Shown: positions 18,109 to 27,240 of the stretch, one piece after another | Layout: each line of letters starts with the position of its first letter | Numbering within the stretch: position 1 is the first letter of the stretch | Assembly: GCA_965662365.1 (NCBI GenBank) | Contig: CBFIHR010000020.1 | Coordinates: forward strand, 1-60,166 | Direction of reading: 5' to 3' | Length of the DNA: 60,166 nt | Origin: CAWVWD01 sp965662365 | GTDB lineage: Bacteria; Bacteroidota; Bacteroidia; Chitinophagales; Saprospiraceae | The notes under the pieces: model-generated | What the model was told of the DNA's origin: nothing | What the model saw: the letters and a program-made list of their open reading frames with translations, nothing else | Database searches by the model: none | Position numbers and translations under genes: made by a program

Positions 18109-19266
18109 TTACTCTAAAATGATTTCTACATTAGAATACAACATTTTAAGTCGAGTGACTAAGGTTTTGTCATCGGGATGATTAGCGATAACAATCGTTT
18201 TGAGGTTCAGCATTTGTAGTAATTCGTCATCTGTGAAAGCCGAAATTTTATCATAATCAATTTCTAAGCGTTCAAGATTTGGACATCGAATAGAAAGCGA
18301 ATCGTCAATAGAAATGCTTTTAATATTCAACGTAGATAAATGGGGAAGGTTGATTAGACAATTTTTAAATCTCGTATTTTCTAAATGTAAGGTTTCTAAA
18401 TTTATAAATTTATTAAATGGAAAACTGTCAAGGTAATCATCTGTATTGGAAAAGTCGAAGAAAGTATAATTATTAGGAATCAAGGAGGTTGGCTTTTCAT
18501 TATCAATCCTATTGAATTCACATTTTTGCATAATAATTGACGATGAAACTTCACCTTGAAAAATTTCGTAAGGGAAGTATTCAAAAAAATTATCGGATAA
18601 ATTGATGCTTTCACATTTGTTGACTGAGTAGATTAAATCGGCGTAATAAGTATGGATAGAACTCTTCAATCGTTCTATTTCGTTGGAGGAAATGTCTAAA
18701 TATTTAACACGTTCAGGTAAATACGCATGCATTTTATAAAAGGCACTTAATCTATTATTCGATAGTAATATCGTATCCATTGTTGAGAACGCTTGAAGAG
18801 ATGGGTATGCTTCTATTTCATTATACGAAAAATCAATCGTTCGTAATTTTTTTAAGGCACTGCTACCGAAGTGAGAATATTCGATATCGTTGATTTGATT
18901 ATGGCTAACATCAAGTCGTTCGATTGAGTTGTTGTAATATAGTTTAACTTTTGTGATATTGTTATGCGATAGGTTTAGAGATTTTAGATTAGGTAAACTA
19001 TAAATTTGATTAGGTATTTCTTGAAAACGATTATTGGATAAGTTTAAAGTAGTGAGGTTTTTTAATGTCAGGATCTCTTCTGGAAGTTCTTTTAAATTCA
19101 TATGACTCAAATCCAGTGATTTTACAGCATTCGGATTTTCTAAATACGGACTGATGACTTGATAATGTTGTTCTTTTTCCTGTTTATTTTTAAGATAAGA
19201 CCAAGCAACAATACTGATTTGTACTAAAAATAAACCTAATAAGGTGAGTTTGAGTTTGTTGGACAT
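18109..19266 (-). CDS. Membrane-anchored leucine-rich repeat protein
   Basis: A 385-residue protein. An uncleaved-looking N-terminal hydrophobic helix (LKLTLLGLFLVQISIVAWSYL, less one end, about 5-25) is followed by LRRs. Clear 23-residue repeats with LxxLxLSxNxxxxIP run from about 48 to 210 (KSLDLSHMNLKELPEEI, TTLNLSNNRFQEIPNQI, KSLNLSHNNITKV), then more diverged ones to about 370. It probably forms a curved binding scaffold in the periplasm. Partner unknown; monocistronic. Confidence 0.8.
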   Translation of the reverse strand: MSNKLKLTLLGLFLVQISIVAWSYLKNKQEKEQHYQVISPYLENPNAVKSLDLSHMNLKELPEEILTLKNLTTLNLSNNRFQEIPNQIYSLPNLKSLNLSHNNITKVKLYYNNSIERLDVSHNQINDIEYSHFGSSALKKLRTIDFSYNEIEAYPSLQAFSTMDTILLSNNRLSAFYKMHAYLPERVKYLDISSNEIERLKSSIHTYYADLIYSVNKCESINLSDNFFEYFPYEIFQGEVSSSIIMQKCEFNRIDNEKPTSLIPNNYTFFDFSNTDDYLDSFPFNKFINLETLHLENTRFKNCLINLPHLSTLNIKSISIDDSLSIRCPNLERLEIDYDKISAFTDDELLQMLNLKTIVIANHPDDKTLVTRLKMLYSNVEIILE

Positions 19267-19439
19267 TGATTTTATTTTTGGTGAAATACAAATATGAATT
19301 TAACAAATAACTCAAAATATAACAATACAACGATTAAAAAATTATAGATTATTTAGATAAAATTCATGTTCGTCTCCTCAATTCGTCCTCTTTAGTTGGT
19401 TTTGTAATCGTCGGAATGTTCTCAATCAAATATATTCCG

Positions 19440-19470
19440 TTTGAAATTGCCTTTGCAAAACTTATATTTG
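19440..19470 (+). promoter_or_regulatory. rpe: Full-consensus Bacteroidota promoter, rpe
   Basis: TTTG at 19440-19443, exactly 19 bases, then TAtaTTTG at 19463-19470. The ATG is at 19475, four bases after the -7 box, so the transcript should start at or within a base or two of the start codon: a leaderless or nearly leaderless mRNA. Confidence 0.85.
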
Positions 19471-19474
19471 CACC

Positions 19475-20152
19475 ATGAAAACGAAACACTTAATAGCACC
19501 TTCAATTTTGGCAGCAGATTACACTAATCTAAGTGCTGATTTTGACATGCTGAATAACAGCAATGCCGACTGGGTTCATGTCGATATTATGGACGGAAAG
19601 TTTGTGCCGAATATCTCATTCGGAATGATGATTGTCAAAGCGATGAAAAAAATGTCTGAAAAACCATTAGATGTGCATTTGATGATCGTAGAACCAGAGA
19701 AATACATCGAGGAATTTCGAGAAGCGGGTGCCGATGTGATTACAGTTCACTACGAGGCTTGTCCGCATTTACACCGCACGATTCAACAAATTAAAGCGAC
19801 TGGAGCAAAAGCTGGTGTGGCATTAAATCCACATACGCCAGTTTCGGTTTTGGAAGATATCATTACCGAGCTGGATTTAGTGTGTTTAATGTCCGTCAAT
19901 CCTGGTTTTGGTGGTCAAAAATTTATCTATCGTACAATACCAAAAGTACGAGCATTAAATGAAATGATTACAACTCAAAATGCGGCAACATTGATAGAAA
20001 TTGATGGCGGTGTAGGTATGCAAAATGCAGAAGCATTATTGAAAGCTGGTGCGAGAGTACTGGTGGCAGGCAGCAGTATCTTCAAATCAAACGACCCGAC
20101 AGCGACAATTCAACAGTTAAAAGACATCGGAACGGATATTGGCTTCGTTTAG
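19475..20152 (+). CDS. rpe: Ribulose-phosphate 3-epimerase
   Basis: A 225-residue TIM-barrel enzyme of full length that interconverts ribulose-5-phosphate and xylulose-5-phosphate in the pentose phosphate pathway. Family marks are APSILAADYTNL (8-19), the metal-binding DWVHVDIMDGKFVPNISFG (about 33-51), DVHLMIVEPEKYI (about 65-77), VNPGFGGQKF (about 141-150) and IDGGVG with the phosphate site AGSSIFK near the C-terminus. The promoter position leaves almost no 5' leader. Confidence 0.96.
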   Translation: MKTKHLIAPSILAADYTNLSADFDMLNNSNADWVHVDIMDGKFVPNISFGMMIVKAMKKMSEKPLDVHLMIVEPEKYIEEFREAGADVITVHYEACPHLHRTIQQIKATGAKAGVALNPHTPVSVLEDIITELDLVCLMSVNPGFGGQKFIYRTIPKVRALNEMITTQNAATLIEIDGGVGMQNAEALLKAGARVLVAGSSIFKSNDPTATIQQLKDIGTDIGFV

Positions 20153-20161
20153 TAGTTTTTA

Positions 20162-20328
20162 ACCTCATTCCTAACCCTTCTCCTTTAGGCGAAGGGAATA
20201 AGACTCGAATTTGAAATTTTACGAAAGTTGAGTACAATACTCGAATAAAGTTTAGAATTTAACTTTATCAGTTGAATAAAGTCGAGATTTGCTCACTTCT
20301 CTTTTAGGAGAAGGGTCAGGGATGAGGT
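20162..20328. repeat. MITE-like element with 22-bp inverted ends
   Basis: A 167-base intergenic insert between rpe and the TonB receptor gene. The ends (20162-20183 and 20307-20328) are reverse complements at 20 of 22 positions, starting ACCTCAT and ending ATGAGGT. Each end can also fold on itself (for example CCCTTC with GAAGGG). The interior carries direct repeats around GAATAAAGT. It encodes nothing. A shorter element with the same ACCTCAT/ATGAGGT ends is at 28900-28946. Confidence 0.7.
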
Positions 20329-20349
20329 CAAATAATAAAAATCAAATCA

Positions 20350-22842
20350 ATGAAATATATCATCACGTTCCTTTTTTGTTTATCTATCACAATTATTCAA
20401 GCACAAACAGCCACGATTTTTGGTCAAGTCACAGATGGTGATAATGGTGAAACTATTATTGGGGCGACCATTATCATTGTTGGTGCTAACAGAGGCGTCG
20501 CCACAAATGAAAATGGGCTTTACGAACTGCAAATTCCCGCAAATCAACCGGTAACCATCGAAATTTCTTATGTAAATTATAAAAAATTCCGAGACACGAT
20601 AAATCTACAATCTGGCGAAAAATTAGAAAGAAATTTTGCTTTGGAATTACAAACTGGTGAGGAGGTTATTGTCACTGCCAAACGAACAAATAACGGCATG
20701 CTCAACGAAGGGGTCGAAGCCTTAGAATTGCTACCGATTGCCAGCGGAAACTTAGAATCCGCTCTGCCGACCTTATTTATGGGCGTTGCAGCCTCCAACG
20801 AGTTGTCCTCGCAATATTCGGTTCGAGGTGGGAATTATGATGAAAATTTGGTTTATGTCAATGATTTTGAAATTTATCGACCGTTTTTAATTCGTTCAGG
20901 TCAGCAAGAAGGTTTGACTTTTCCGAATGTCGATTTAATTCGTGACTTGTCCTTTTCTTCAGGTGGCTTTCAGGCCAAATACGGTGATAAAATGTCCTCG
21001 GTTTTGGATATAACCTATAAAGTTCCCGATACTGCACGAGCATCTGTGACCTTGGGGCTGTTAGGAGCTTCGGCACATGTCGAAGGAAGCGTGAAGAAAA
21101 AGAGCGATTCTACAGGTCGCCAGCGATTGCGTTATTTGTTTGGAGCGAGATATAAAACGAATGCGTATTTACTGAACAGTTTAGATTTAGTCGGTGAGTA
21201 CAATCCACAATTTACCGATTTGCAAGGGATGCTTACCTACGATATTAATGACGATTGGCAGTTGAATGCTATTGGAAATTATTCTCGAAGTGTTTACCAA
21301 TTTGTACCGGAATCCTTAACTTCCACGTTGGGTTTAGTCAATTTTGCATTACAGTTTAGAGTTGCTTTTGAAGGTCAACAAGTCGATGACTTTACGACAG
21401 GAATGGGGGGCTTGTCCTTGATTTATTATCCAGAGGAAAAAAATTACTTTCTAAAATTCTTAACTTCTACTTACCAAAGTCGTGAAAACGAACGTTTCGA
21501 TTTGATTGGTCAATACCTTTTAGGGCAAATCGAAACGGATTTGGGAAGTGATAATGTCGGCGAAATTGTCGGGATTTTAGGAATCGGAACAGAACATAAT
21601 TTCGCTCGTAACTACCTGACTGCCAATGTCTATAATGCACAACATAAAGGAGGTTGGGAAATTCAAAATGAAAGCAACGGTAACACCAACTTTATAGAAT
21701 GGGGAGCGAAGTTTCAAAATGAAACAATTATCGACGAATTAAAAGAATGGGAATTACTGGACTCGGCGGGTTATTCAATTCCATTCGATACGACTAATGT
21801 ATTCTTAAATGAGGTCGTTAAAACAGATATTTTTTTACAATCTAATCGTTTTTCTGCTTTTGTTCAAAATACTTGGAATGTTCGAGATTCGACCAAAGAT
21901 TTGAATTTGTCTTATGGTGTTCGAGCTCAGTATTGGGATTTAAACGGTGAGTTTATCGTCTCGCCGAGGGCTCAAATGATTTACCGACCATTACAATCGA
22001 ACCGTGATGTTACTTTTAAGGTGGCTTCTGGTTTGTATTTTCAACCACCATTTTATCGAGAATTAAGAAATCAATTTGGTGACGTCAATACCGATTTACT
22101 ATCACAAAAATCATTTCATATCTTAGCAGGTGGTACATGGGACTTTCTGGTTAGTGGTAAAGAATTTCGATTTATCGCCGAATCTTATTATAAATATTTA
22201 TGGGATTTGGTCGCTTACGATGTAGATAATGTTCGGATCCGCTATTACGGTGATAATAATGCCTCGGGTTATGCGACAGGTATCGACTTACGTCTAAATG
22301 GTGAGTTTGTTCCTGGTGCAGAATCGTGGATAAATTTATCCTTTATGCGGACAAGAGAAAGTTTTGATGGTGTGCAACACTTACGACGTGCAGTTGGTCG
22401 GCCAAATGATACGTTACAAGTGAACGATGTCCCTCGACCAACAGATAGATTATTTGCTTTATCTATGTTATTTCAAGATTATTTACCACAGAATGAGAAT
22501 TTTAAAATGAACTTAAATTTGACAGTAAGTTCAGGTGTGCCTTTCGGTTTGCCAAATGATAATGTGGTTTATAGAAATACCTATCGTTTTAATCCGTATT
22601 ATCGTGCAGATATTGGATTTTCAGCTTTATTATGGGATAGAAATAAAGGCAGTTCGTGGCGATTAAGTTCTAGCTTACGACACATTCGTAAAGCTTGGGT
22701 GAGTGTTGAGGTGTTTAACTTATTAGATGTCCAAAATACCGCCGCAAATACTTGGGTGAAAACTATTTTCTCTCAACAATTTGCGATTCCAAACTATTTA
22801 ACGTCAAGACGTATTAACGTCCGTTTTAGAGTAGATTTTTAA
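20350..22842 (+). CDS. TonB-dependent receptor with carboxypeptidase-like N-terminal domain
   Basis: An 830-residue outer-membrane receptor. A signal peptide ends at IIQAQ (about 19). A CarboxypepD_reg-like beta domain (FGQVTDGDNGETIIGATIII) covers about 22-100, then a plug from about 110 (VEALELLPIASG) with YSVRGGNYDENLVYVNDFEIYRP, then a 22-strand-type barrel ending in the Arg/aromatic strand NVRFRVDF. The ligand cannot be told. There is no SusD partner, so polysaccharide import is not indicated. The following lipoprotein is probably in the same operon. Confidence 0.9.
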   Translation: MKYIITFLFCLSITIIQAQTATIFGQVTDGDNGETIIGATIIIVGANRGVATNENGLYELQIPANQPVTIEISYVNYKKFRDTINLQSGEKLERNFALELQTGEEVIVTAKRTNNGMLNEGVEALELLPIASGNLESALPTLFMGVAASNELSSQYSVRGGNYDENLVYVNDFEIYRPFLIRSGQQEGLTFPNVDLIRDLSFSSGGFQAKYGDKMSSVLDITYKVPDTARASVTLGLLGASAHVEGSVKKKSDSTGRQRLRYLFGARYKTNAYLLNSLDLVGEYNPQFTDLQGMLTYDINDDWQLNAIGNYSRSVYQFVPESLTSTLGLVNFALQFRVAFEGQQVDDFTTGMGGLSLIYYPEEKNYFLKFLTSTYQSRENERFDLIGQYLLGQIETDLGSDNVGEIVGILGIGTEHNFARNYLTANVYNAQHKGGWEIQNESNGNTNFIEWGAKFQNETIIDELKEWELLDSAGYSIPFDTTNVFLNEVVKTDIFLQSNRFSAFVQNTWNVRDSTKDLNLSYGVRAQYWDLNGEFIVSPRAQMIYRPLQSNRDVTFKVASGLYFQPPFYRELRNQFGDVNTDLLSQKSFHILAGGTWDFLVSGKEFRFIAESYYKYLWDLVAYDVDNVRIRYYGDNNASGYATGIDLRLNGEFVPGAESWINLSFMRTRESFDGVQHLRRAVGRPNDTLQVNDVPRPTDRLFALSMLFQDYLPQNENFKMNLNLTVSSGVPFGLPNDNVVYRNTYRFNPYYRADIGFSALLWDRNKGSSWRLSSSLRHIRKAWVSVEVFNLLDVQNTAANTWVKTIFSQQFAIPNYLTSRRINVRFRVDF

Positions 22843-22882
22843 TAATTTAGTTTTAGAAGTTTCAGCGGGCTACAGCTACAAA

Positions 22883-22918
22883 AACTATTTGAACTATTTA
22901 AACTACTACAACTACGTT
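22883..22918 (+). repeat. Nine-base tandem array upstream of a lipoprotein start
   Basis: Four 9-base units (AACTATTTG, AACTATTTA, then AACTAC-based variants) end three bases before the ATG at 22922. It is a 9-base counterpart of the heptad arrays. Confidence 0.75.
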
Positions 22919-22921
22919 TTA

Positions 22922-23683
22922 ATGAAAAACATATTATTAATTTTTGTTTTAGGCTTCACATTTTTTGTTTCTTGTAATACTGACCCGAATGTTGAATATT
23001 TATCTATTGATTATGGATATGATTATTATCCGGTAGAGGTCGGAAAATACATTATTTATGATGTAGATTCTATCACTTTTGACCCAACTCAAAGTGCTAC
23101 ATCTATTGATACGACAACTTATCAAGTGAAAGAAGAAGTTGTAGATTCGACAATTGATAATGCAGGTCGAGTGATGTATATTATTCATTATTCGACCCGA
23201 AACTCGATTGGTGAAGACTGGACATTAGAGAACGTTTATACCACTGTAGTGGATGATTTTCGGGTAGAACGAACAGAGGATAATTTACGATTCGTAAAAA
23301 TGCTATTTCCTTCGAGAGTTGATTTAACCTGGGACGGCAATCAGCTATTCGCTGACGAAAATTTTATTATCACCGTACGTGGCGAAACTTTAGAAATATT
23401 TAAAAATTGGTCGTCAGTTACAAAAGAGAAAGGCACTTCTGAAGTAATTGGTGGACTGAATTTTGATGATATCCTAACGATACAACACGCAGATAACGAA
23501 AATTTTATTGAAAAGCGACTTGTTGAAGAAAAATATGCGAGGGGAGTTGGTTTGGTCAGCAAAGTAATGATGATTTTAGATACACAATGTGGTGGGAACT
23601 TGTCGGATTGTATAGATTTGTCTTGGGAAGAAAAAGCAGAAAAAGGATTTATATTAAAAATGACGGTAAATACTTATAATTAA
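22922..23683 (+). CDS. Predicted lipoprotein, unknown function
   Basis: A 253-residue protein with a lipoprotein signal (LIFVLGFTFFVSC, Cys at about 18). The mature part is acidic and beta-rich, with YYPVEVGKYIIYDVDSITFD near the start. ATG 22922 is chosen over an in-frame TTG at 22889 because the TTG lies inside the 9-base repeat array. It follows the TonB receptor by 79 bases in the same direction and may be its surface partner. Confidence 0.65.
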   Translation: MKNILLIFVLGFTFFVSCNTDPNVEYLSIDYGYDYYPVEVGKYIIYDVDSITFDPTQSATSIDTTTYQVKEEVVDSTIDNAGRVMYIIHYSTRNSIGEDWTLENVYTTVVDDFRVERTEDNLRFVKMLFPSRVDLTWDGNQLFADENFIITVRGETLEIFKNWSSVTKEKGTSEVIGGLNFDDILTIQHADNENFIEKRLVEEKYARGVGLVSKVMMILDTQCGGNLSDCIDLSWEEKAEKGFILKMTVNTYN

Positions 23684-23802
23684 ATCGTATATAGTTACTG
23701 TGTAAGGTTTATACATGTTTTTAATATCAAGTCGTGTTTTTGTTTTTGGATTCAAAAAAGTGACAAAAAACCAAAGATGATATAGAACGAAATTAAAAAA
23801 AT

Positions 23803-25449
23803 ATGAGATATTGGATATTAGCTTTCCTGACAATAATGAGCTTTGAGTTATCTGCTCAAAAATTGAATAAATATTGGGTACAATTTAAAGACAAAAAAGG
23901 AACACCTTATAGTATATTTGAGCCACGAGATTTTTTATCGCCTCGTGCGATTGAGCGTCGTCAGCGTTTGGGTATTCCTGTTGACGAAATGGATCTACCT
24001 GTCTCTCCTGTGTATATCGATGAATTGAAAAAGCGTGGTGCAAAAATTTACACAGTTTCTAAATGGTTTAATGCGACAACAATATACTTGGAGAATGAAG
24101 CGGCTGTCGATGAAATTAGAAATTTGCCTTTCGTCAATAGCGTAGAAGCGACTGGGCGTTATCGCAAACCTCGACCGATTCGACAACGTAAAAGTCGAGA
24201 TCATCGCAAAACATATCCACAAATTGACAATTATTACGGATATGGTTGGAATCAGATTTCTATGCTAAACGGTCATGCTTTGCATCAGATTGGTTACCGA
24301 GGGGAGGGGATGCTGGTAGCGGTTTTAGATGGTGGATTTGTAAATTTTGATATTTCTCCATTTTTTGATTCTGTACGAGTAGGAAATAACGTTTTGCAAA
24401 GTCGAGATTTTGTAGATAACGATGTTTGGGCTTATGAAGCATCTGATCATGGTTTTAGTGTCGTCTCAACGATTGTTGGAAATCTACCCGGGTTATTAGT
24501 CGGTACTTCACCTGATGCGATGGTTGTTTGTATTCGTACCGAAGAGGTCGGAAGTGAGTTGAGAATCGAAGAAGATAATTGGATTGCAGGAGCAGAATAT
24601 GCGGATAGTTTGGGTGTTGATGTGATTAATTCGTCATTGGGTTACACCGGTTTTGACAAACGAGACATGACTTATTCTACGCAGGATATGGACGGCAACA
24701 CGGCGAGAATCAGCATTGGGGCAGATATTGCAGCTAAAAAAGGAATTTTGGTCGTCAATAGTGCAGGAAATGAGGGCAATAATTCTCAATGGAGAATTAT
24801 TGGAGCGCCAGCGGACGCTGATAGTGTTATGGCTGTTGGAGCGGTGAAAAGAGATGGAGAAAGAGCTTATTTTAGTTCATTTGGACCAACAAAAGATGGC
24901 CGCACAAAACCGAGTGTTTCGGCAAGAGGACTTGATGCTGTAGTTGGTACACCGACTTATCGTGTAGATTCTGTAAATGGGACATCGTTTGCCTCGCCGA
25001 TTATGGCTGGTATGGTGACTTCACTCTGGCAGGCATTTCCAAACAAAAATAATATGGAAATCATACGAGCAGTTGAGCAAAGTGGCAACCTGGCCGCAAA
25101 TCCTAATAATTCATTAGGTCATGGCATTCCGGATATTATGAATGCTTATCAAATCTTGTCTGGCACGTCAAATATCACCTTGAATTCAATGGCTGATAAT
25201 TCAACGGTAGTGTTAAGTCCGTTCACAGATTTTTTTGATATTATCGTCAACGGACAAGTAAATACAATGGCTGAATTTACTTTGTCGAATAGCTTAGGGC
25301 AAATCATTAAATCATTTGAAGCTCGAATGAACAAGAGCAAACTGAACCGCTATCGTATTGATCAACTTTATGATTATCCTCCAGGAAGTTATACCGTGAC
25401 GATCAAAGCTGGTCTGACATTCTACCGTGTGAAATTATTGAAAATGTAA
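23803..25449 (+). CDS. Secreted subtilisin-like (S8) serine protease with T9SS sorting domain
   Basis: A 548-residue protein. The signal peptide ends at ELSAQ (about 19). A propeptide-like region (20-140) precedes the catalytic domain, whose triad is D176 (AVLDGGF), H216 (SDHGFSV) and S395 (NGTSFASP), with the oxyanion Asn in NSAGNEG. The last 75 residues are a beta domain ending in PGSYTVTIKAGLTFYRVKLLKM (less its last residues), the form of a type IX secretion signal. It should be exported through the T9SS and degrade extracellular or surface protein. Confidence 0.92.
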   Translation: MRYWILAFLTIMSFELSAQKLNKYWVQFKDKKGTPYSIFEPRDFLSPRAIERRQRLGIPVDEMDLPVSPVYIDELKKRGAKIYTVSKWFNATTIYLENEAAVDEIRNLPFVNSVEATGRYRKPRPIRQRKSRDHRKTYPQIDNYYGYGWNQISMLNGHALHQIGYRGEGMLVAVLDGGFVNFDISPFFDSVRVGNNVLQSRDFVDNDVWAYEASDHGFSVVSTIVGNLPGLLVGTSPDAMVVCIRTEEVGSELRIEEDNWIAGAEYADSLGVDVINSSLGYTGFDKRDMTYSTQDMDGNTARISIGADIAAKKGILVVNSAGNEGNNSQWRIIGAPADADSVMAVGAVKRDGERAYFSSFGPTKDGRTKPSVSARGLDAVVGTPTYRVDSVNGTSFASPIMAGMVTSLWQAFPNKNNMEIIRAVEQSGNLAANPNNSLGHGIPDIMNAYQILSGTSNITLNSMADNSTVVLSPFTDFFDIIVNGQVNTMAEFTLSNSLGQIIKSFEARMNKSKLNRYRIDQLYDYPPGSYTVTIKAGLTFYRVKLLKM

Positions 25450-25474
25450 GTTATTATCAAATATAAATATTTGT

Positions 25475-25510
25475 AAAAGCCCTTTTAACGAAAGTCAAAA
25501 GGGCTTTTTT
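25475..25510 (+). terminator. Intrinsic terminator of the protease gene
   Basis: AAAAGCCCTTTT pairs perfectly with AAAAGGGCTTTT across a 10-base loop, followed by more T. Confidence 0.9.
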
Positions 25511-25562
25511 GATAGATTTATACTTATATTTGTTTATGTTTTTGTAAGAAAAAGCCTATCAA

Positions 25563-26489
25563 ATGCACAAAAATTATCGTTTAATAATAGAAACCATTGC
25601 CATTTTTTTTATCAATGGTTTTGCTGCAAATTTTATTTTTAATACGGTAGAATCAATGACCTACCGTTGGTTGATTTACGCACCGTTGTTGCTGTTTCAA
25701 GGCTTGTGGTTATACAGGATTTACATCATTGGACATGAAACAGCACACAAAAAACTCTTTCCCGACAGCCTTCAAAAGAATGATTTTATGGGTTCTTTGG
25801 TGCTGTTGCCGCTACTTGTTCCCATCAATATTTATCGAAAGATACATTATTTTCATCATGGTTTTAATCGTAAAGACGAACACACGTCTAACTTAGATAC
25901 CTTCGTTGTCAAAGGAAAATTCAAAACTGTGAAAACGGTTTTTTACTACGTGATTTGGTATTTAGGCGTGTTTTGTGGTGGACTATTTTTGCATTCGTTG
26001 ATTTCTGTATTCTTATTTTTATTTATTCCACCGAGTTTAGCTGTCAAGATTTCGCCAGCTTTTAAAGGTTGGAAATGGAAAGATCAGTTCAAAGCCATTG
26101 CCTTATTTGGTATTGGCGTTGCGATTCATTACGGTACATTTTATGTTTTTGGAAAGCAAGTTTATCTCGTATTTTTAGGTTATCCAATGTTGTCCTTTGC
26201 TTGGGTGATGTCGTTTTTAGTGTATATTTTTCATTACGATACTACGATAGGCGAACAAGTCCGCTACAATGTTCGGTCGATACGACGAGTTCCCGTATTT
26301 TCATGGATACTAATGAATTTTAACGAACACGCAACACACCATCAATATCCACATATTCCGTGGTATGAATTGCCCGAAAAACGAAGAGAACTGCCACAAG
26401 CATTTGCCGAAAAAAATGAAACAACTTCTAGCTTTTTAAAATTAGTTTTGAATCAATTGAAAGGCCCGAATATTGTGTATGAAGATTGA
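25563..26489 (+). CDS. Membrane fatty acid desaturase/hydroxylase family protein
   Basis: A 308-residue polytopic membrane protein with the three histidine boxes that hold the di-iron centre: HETAH (58-62), HYFHH (95-99) and HATHH (256-260). Hydrophobic pairs lie between them. The spacing is that of the membrane FA_desaturase family; the regiochemistry and substrate (fatty acid, sphingolipid or carotenoid) cannot be told. A -7 box TAtaTTTG at 25525-25532 gives a leader of about 25 bases. Confidence 0.88.
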   Translation: MHKNYRLIIETIAIFFINGFAANFIFNTVESMTYRWLIYAPLLLFQGLWLYRIYIIGHETAHKKLFPDSLQKNDFMGSLVLLPLLVPINIYRKIHYFHHGFNRKDEHTSNLDTFVVKGKFKTVKTVFYYVIWYLGVFCGGLFLHSLISVFLFLFIPPSLAVKISPAFKGWKWKDQFKAIALFGIGVAIHYGTFYVFGKQVYLVFLGYPMLSFAWVMSFLVYIFHYDTTIGEQVRYNVRSIRRVPVFSWILMNFNEHATHHQYPHIPWYELPEKRRELPQAFAEKNETTSSFLKLVLNQLKGPNIVYED

Positions 26490-26506
26490 AATTTAGTGAT
26501 TACCTG

Positions 26507-26520
26507 TTCCTAAATCTCGG
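26507..26520 (+). repeat. Copy of a short dispersed intergenic element
   Basis: Core TTCCTAAATCTCGG between the desaturase and acetyltransferase genes, flanked by GTGATTAC and ATTAG as in the inverted copy at 11633-11668. Confidence 0.6.
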
Positions 26521-26540
26521 GAATAATTAGTCAAAATTAT

Positions 26541-27170
26541 ATGATGAAAATAAGAAAAGCGACTCCAAATGACGTTAAGGAGTTTATCAATGTCAAGAAT
26601 CAATTGCCATTCAAATATACAGACGAAAGGACAACTTCTGGTGGTTTTCTTTTAGGAACAGACGAAGCAACATATCTAAAATATATTACGAATGATTATT
26701 GCTTAGTCGCTGAAAATCAAGATGGAATCGTTGGTTTTGGCATTATGCTGAAAGATGAATCGGTGAAAAAATCAGATGTTTGGACAAGGCGACATCAAGC
26801 GACGTGGCAAATTGATATTACCAAATATGAAACGAAACAAATTTGCTATTTTGAACAATTGGCTTTTCTAAAAGGTCATAGTCGGACGGTGATGAGTTTA
26901 GCCTATAATTTGGCTTGTTGGGCATTTGAAGAAGGTCATTCGCACCTTTTTACGACTACGGTCAAATATCCGATTACGAACTTAGCCGCAGTTCCGTACA
27001 TTCTAAAAGCATCAGGTAAAAAGGTGGGCAATATTGATGAAGTTTATCCGATTATTGGACAAATTAATTCGGACATTTATAAAATTGATACAGTAGAATT
27101 TTATGCTGCTGCAAAAACTTCAAAATTACGGCCGTTTTTGGATAAACATTATATTCGATTTAGTTCGTAG
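26541..27170 (+). CDS. GNAT-like N-acetyltransferase fold protein
   Basis: A 209-residue protein starting IRKATPNDVKEFINV, the usual opening of GNAT proteins. The central strand CYFEQLAFLKGHSRTVMSLA (about 115-134) sits where acetyl-CoA would bind, but the classical Q/RxxGxG/A loop is not clean. Substrate unknown. The KamA-like gene follows across a long palindrome (27167-27226). Confidence 0.6.
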   Translation: MMKIRKATPNDVKEFINVKNQLPFKYTDERTTSGGFLLGTDEATYLKYITNDYCLVAENQDGIVGFGIMLKDESVKKSDVWTRRHQATWQIDITKYETKQICYFEQLAFLKGHSRTVMSLAYNLACWAFEEGHSHLFTTTVKYPITNLAAVPYILKASGKKVGNIDEVYPIIGQINSDIYKIDTVEFYAAAKTSKLRPFLDKHYIRFSS

Positions 27171-27226
27171 CGGCTGTTTCAGCTACCGTTTTTTCAACTC
27201 TAAACGGCAGCTAAAGCAGCCGCTAC
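27167..27226. repeat. Large imperfect palindrome between two genes
   Basis: Two 25-base arms (27167-27191 and 27202-27226) match as reverse complements at 22 of 25 positions around a 10-base loop. The left arm begins at the stop codon of the acetyltransferase. The GTAGCGGCTG outer end is much more GC-rich than its surroundings. It could be a repeat element or an intercistronic RNA hairpin; the lack of a T-tract argues against a simple terminator. Confidence 0.75.
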
Positions 27227-27240
27227 TGGAGATTTAATCA

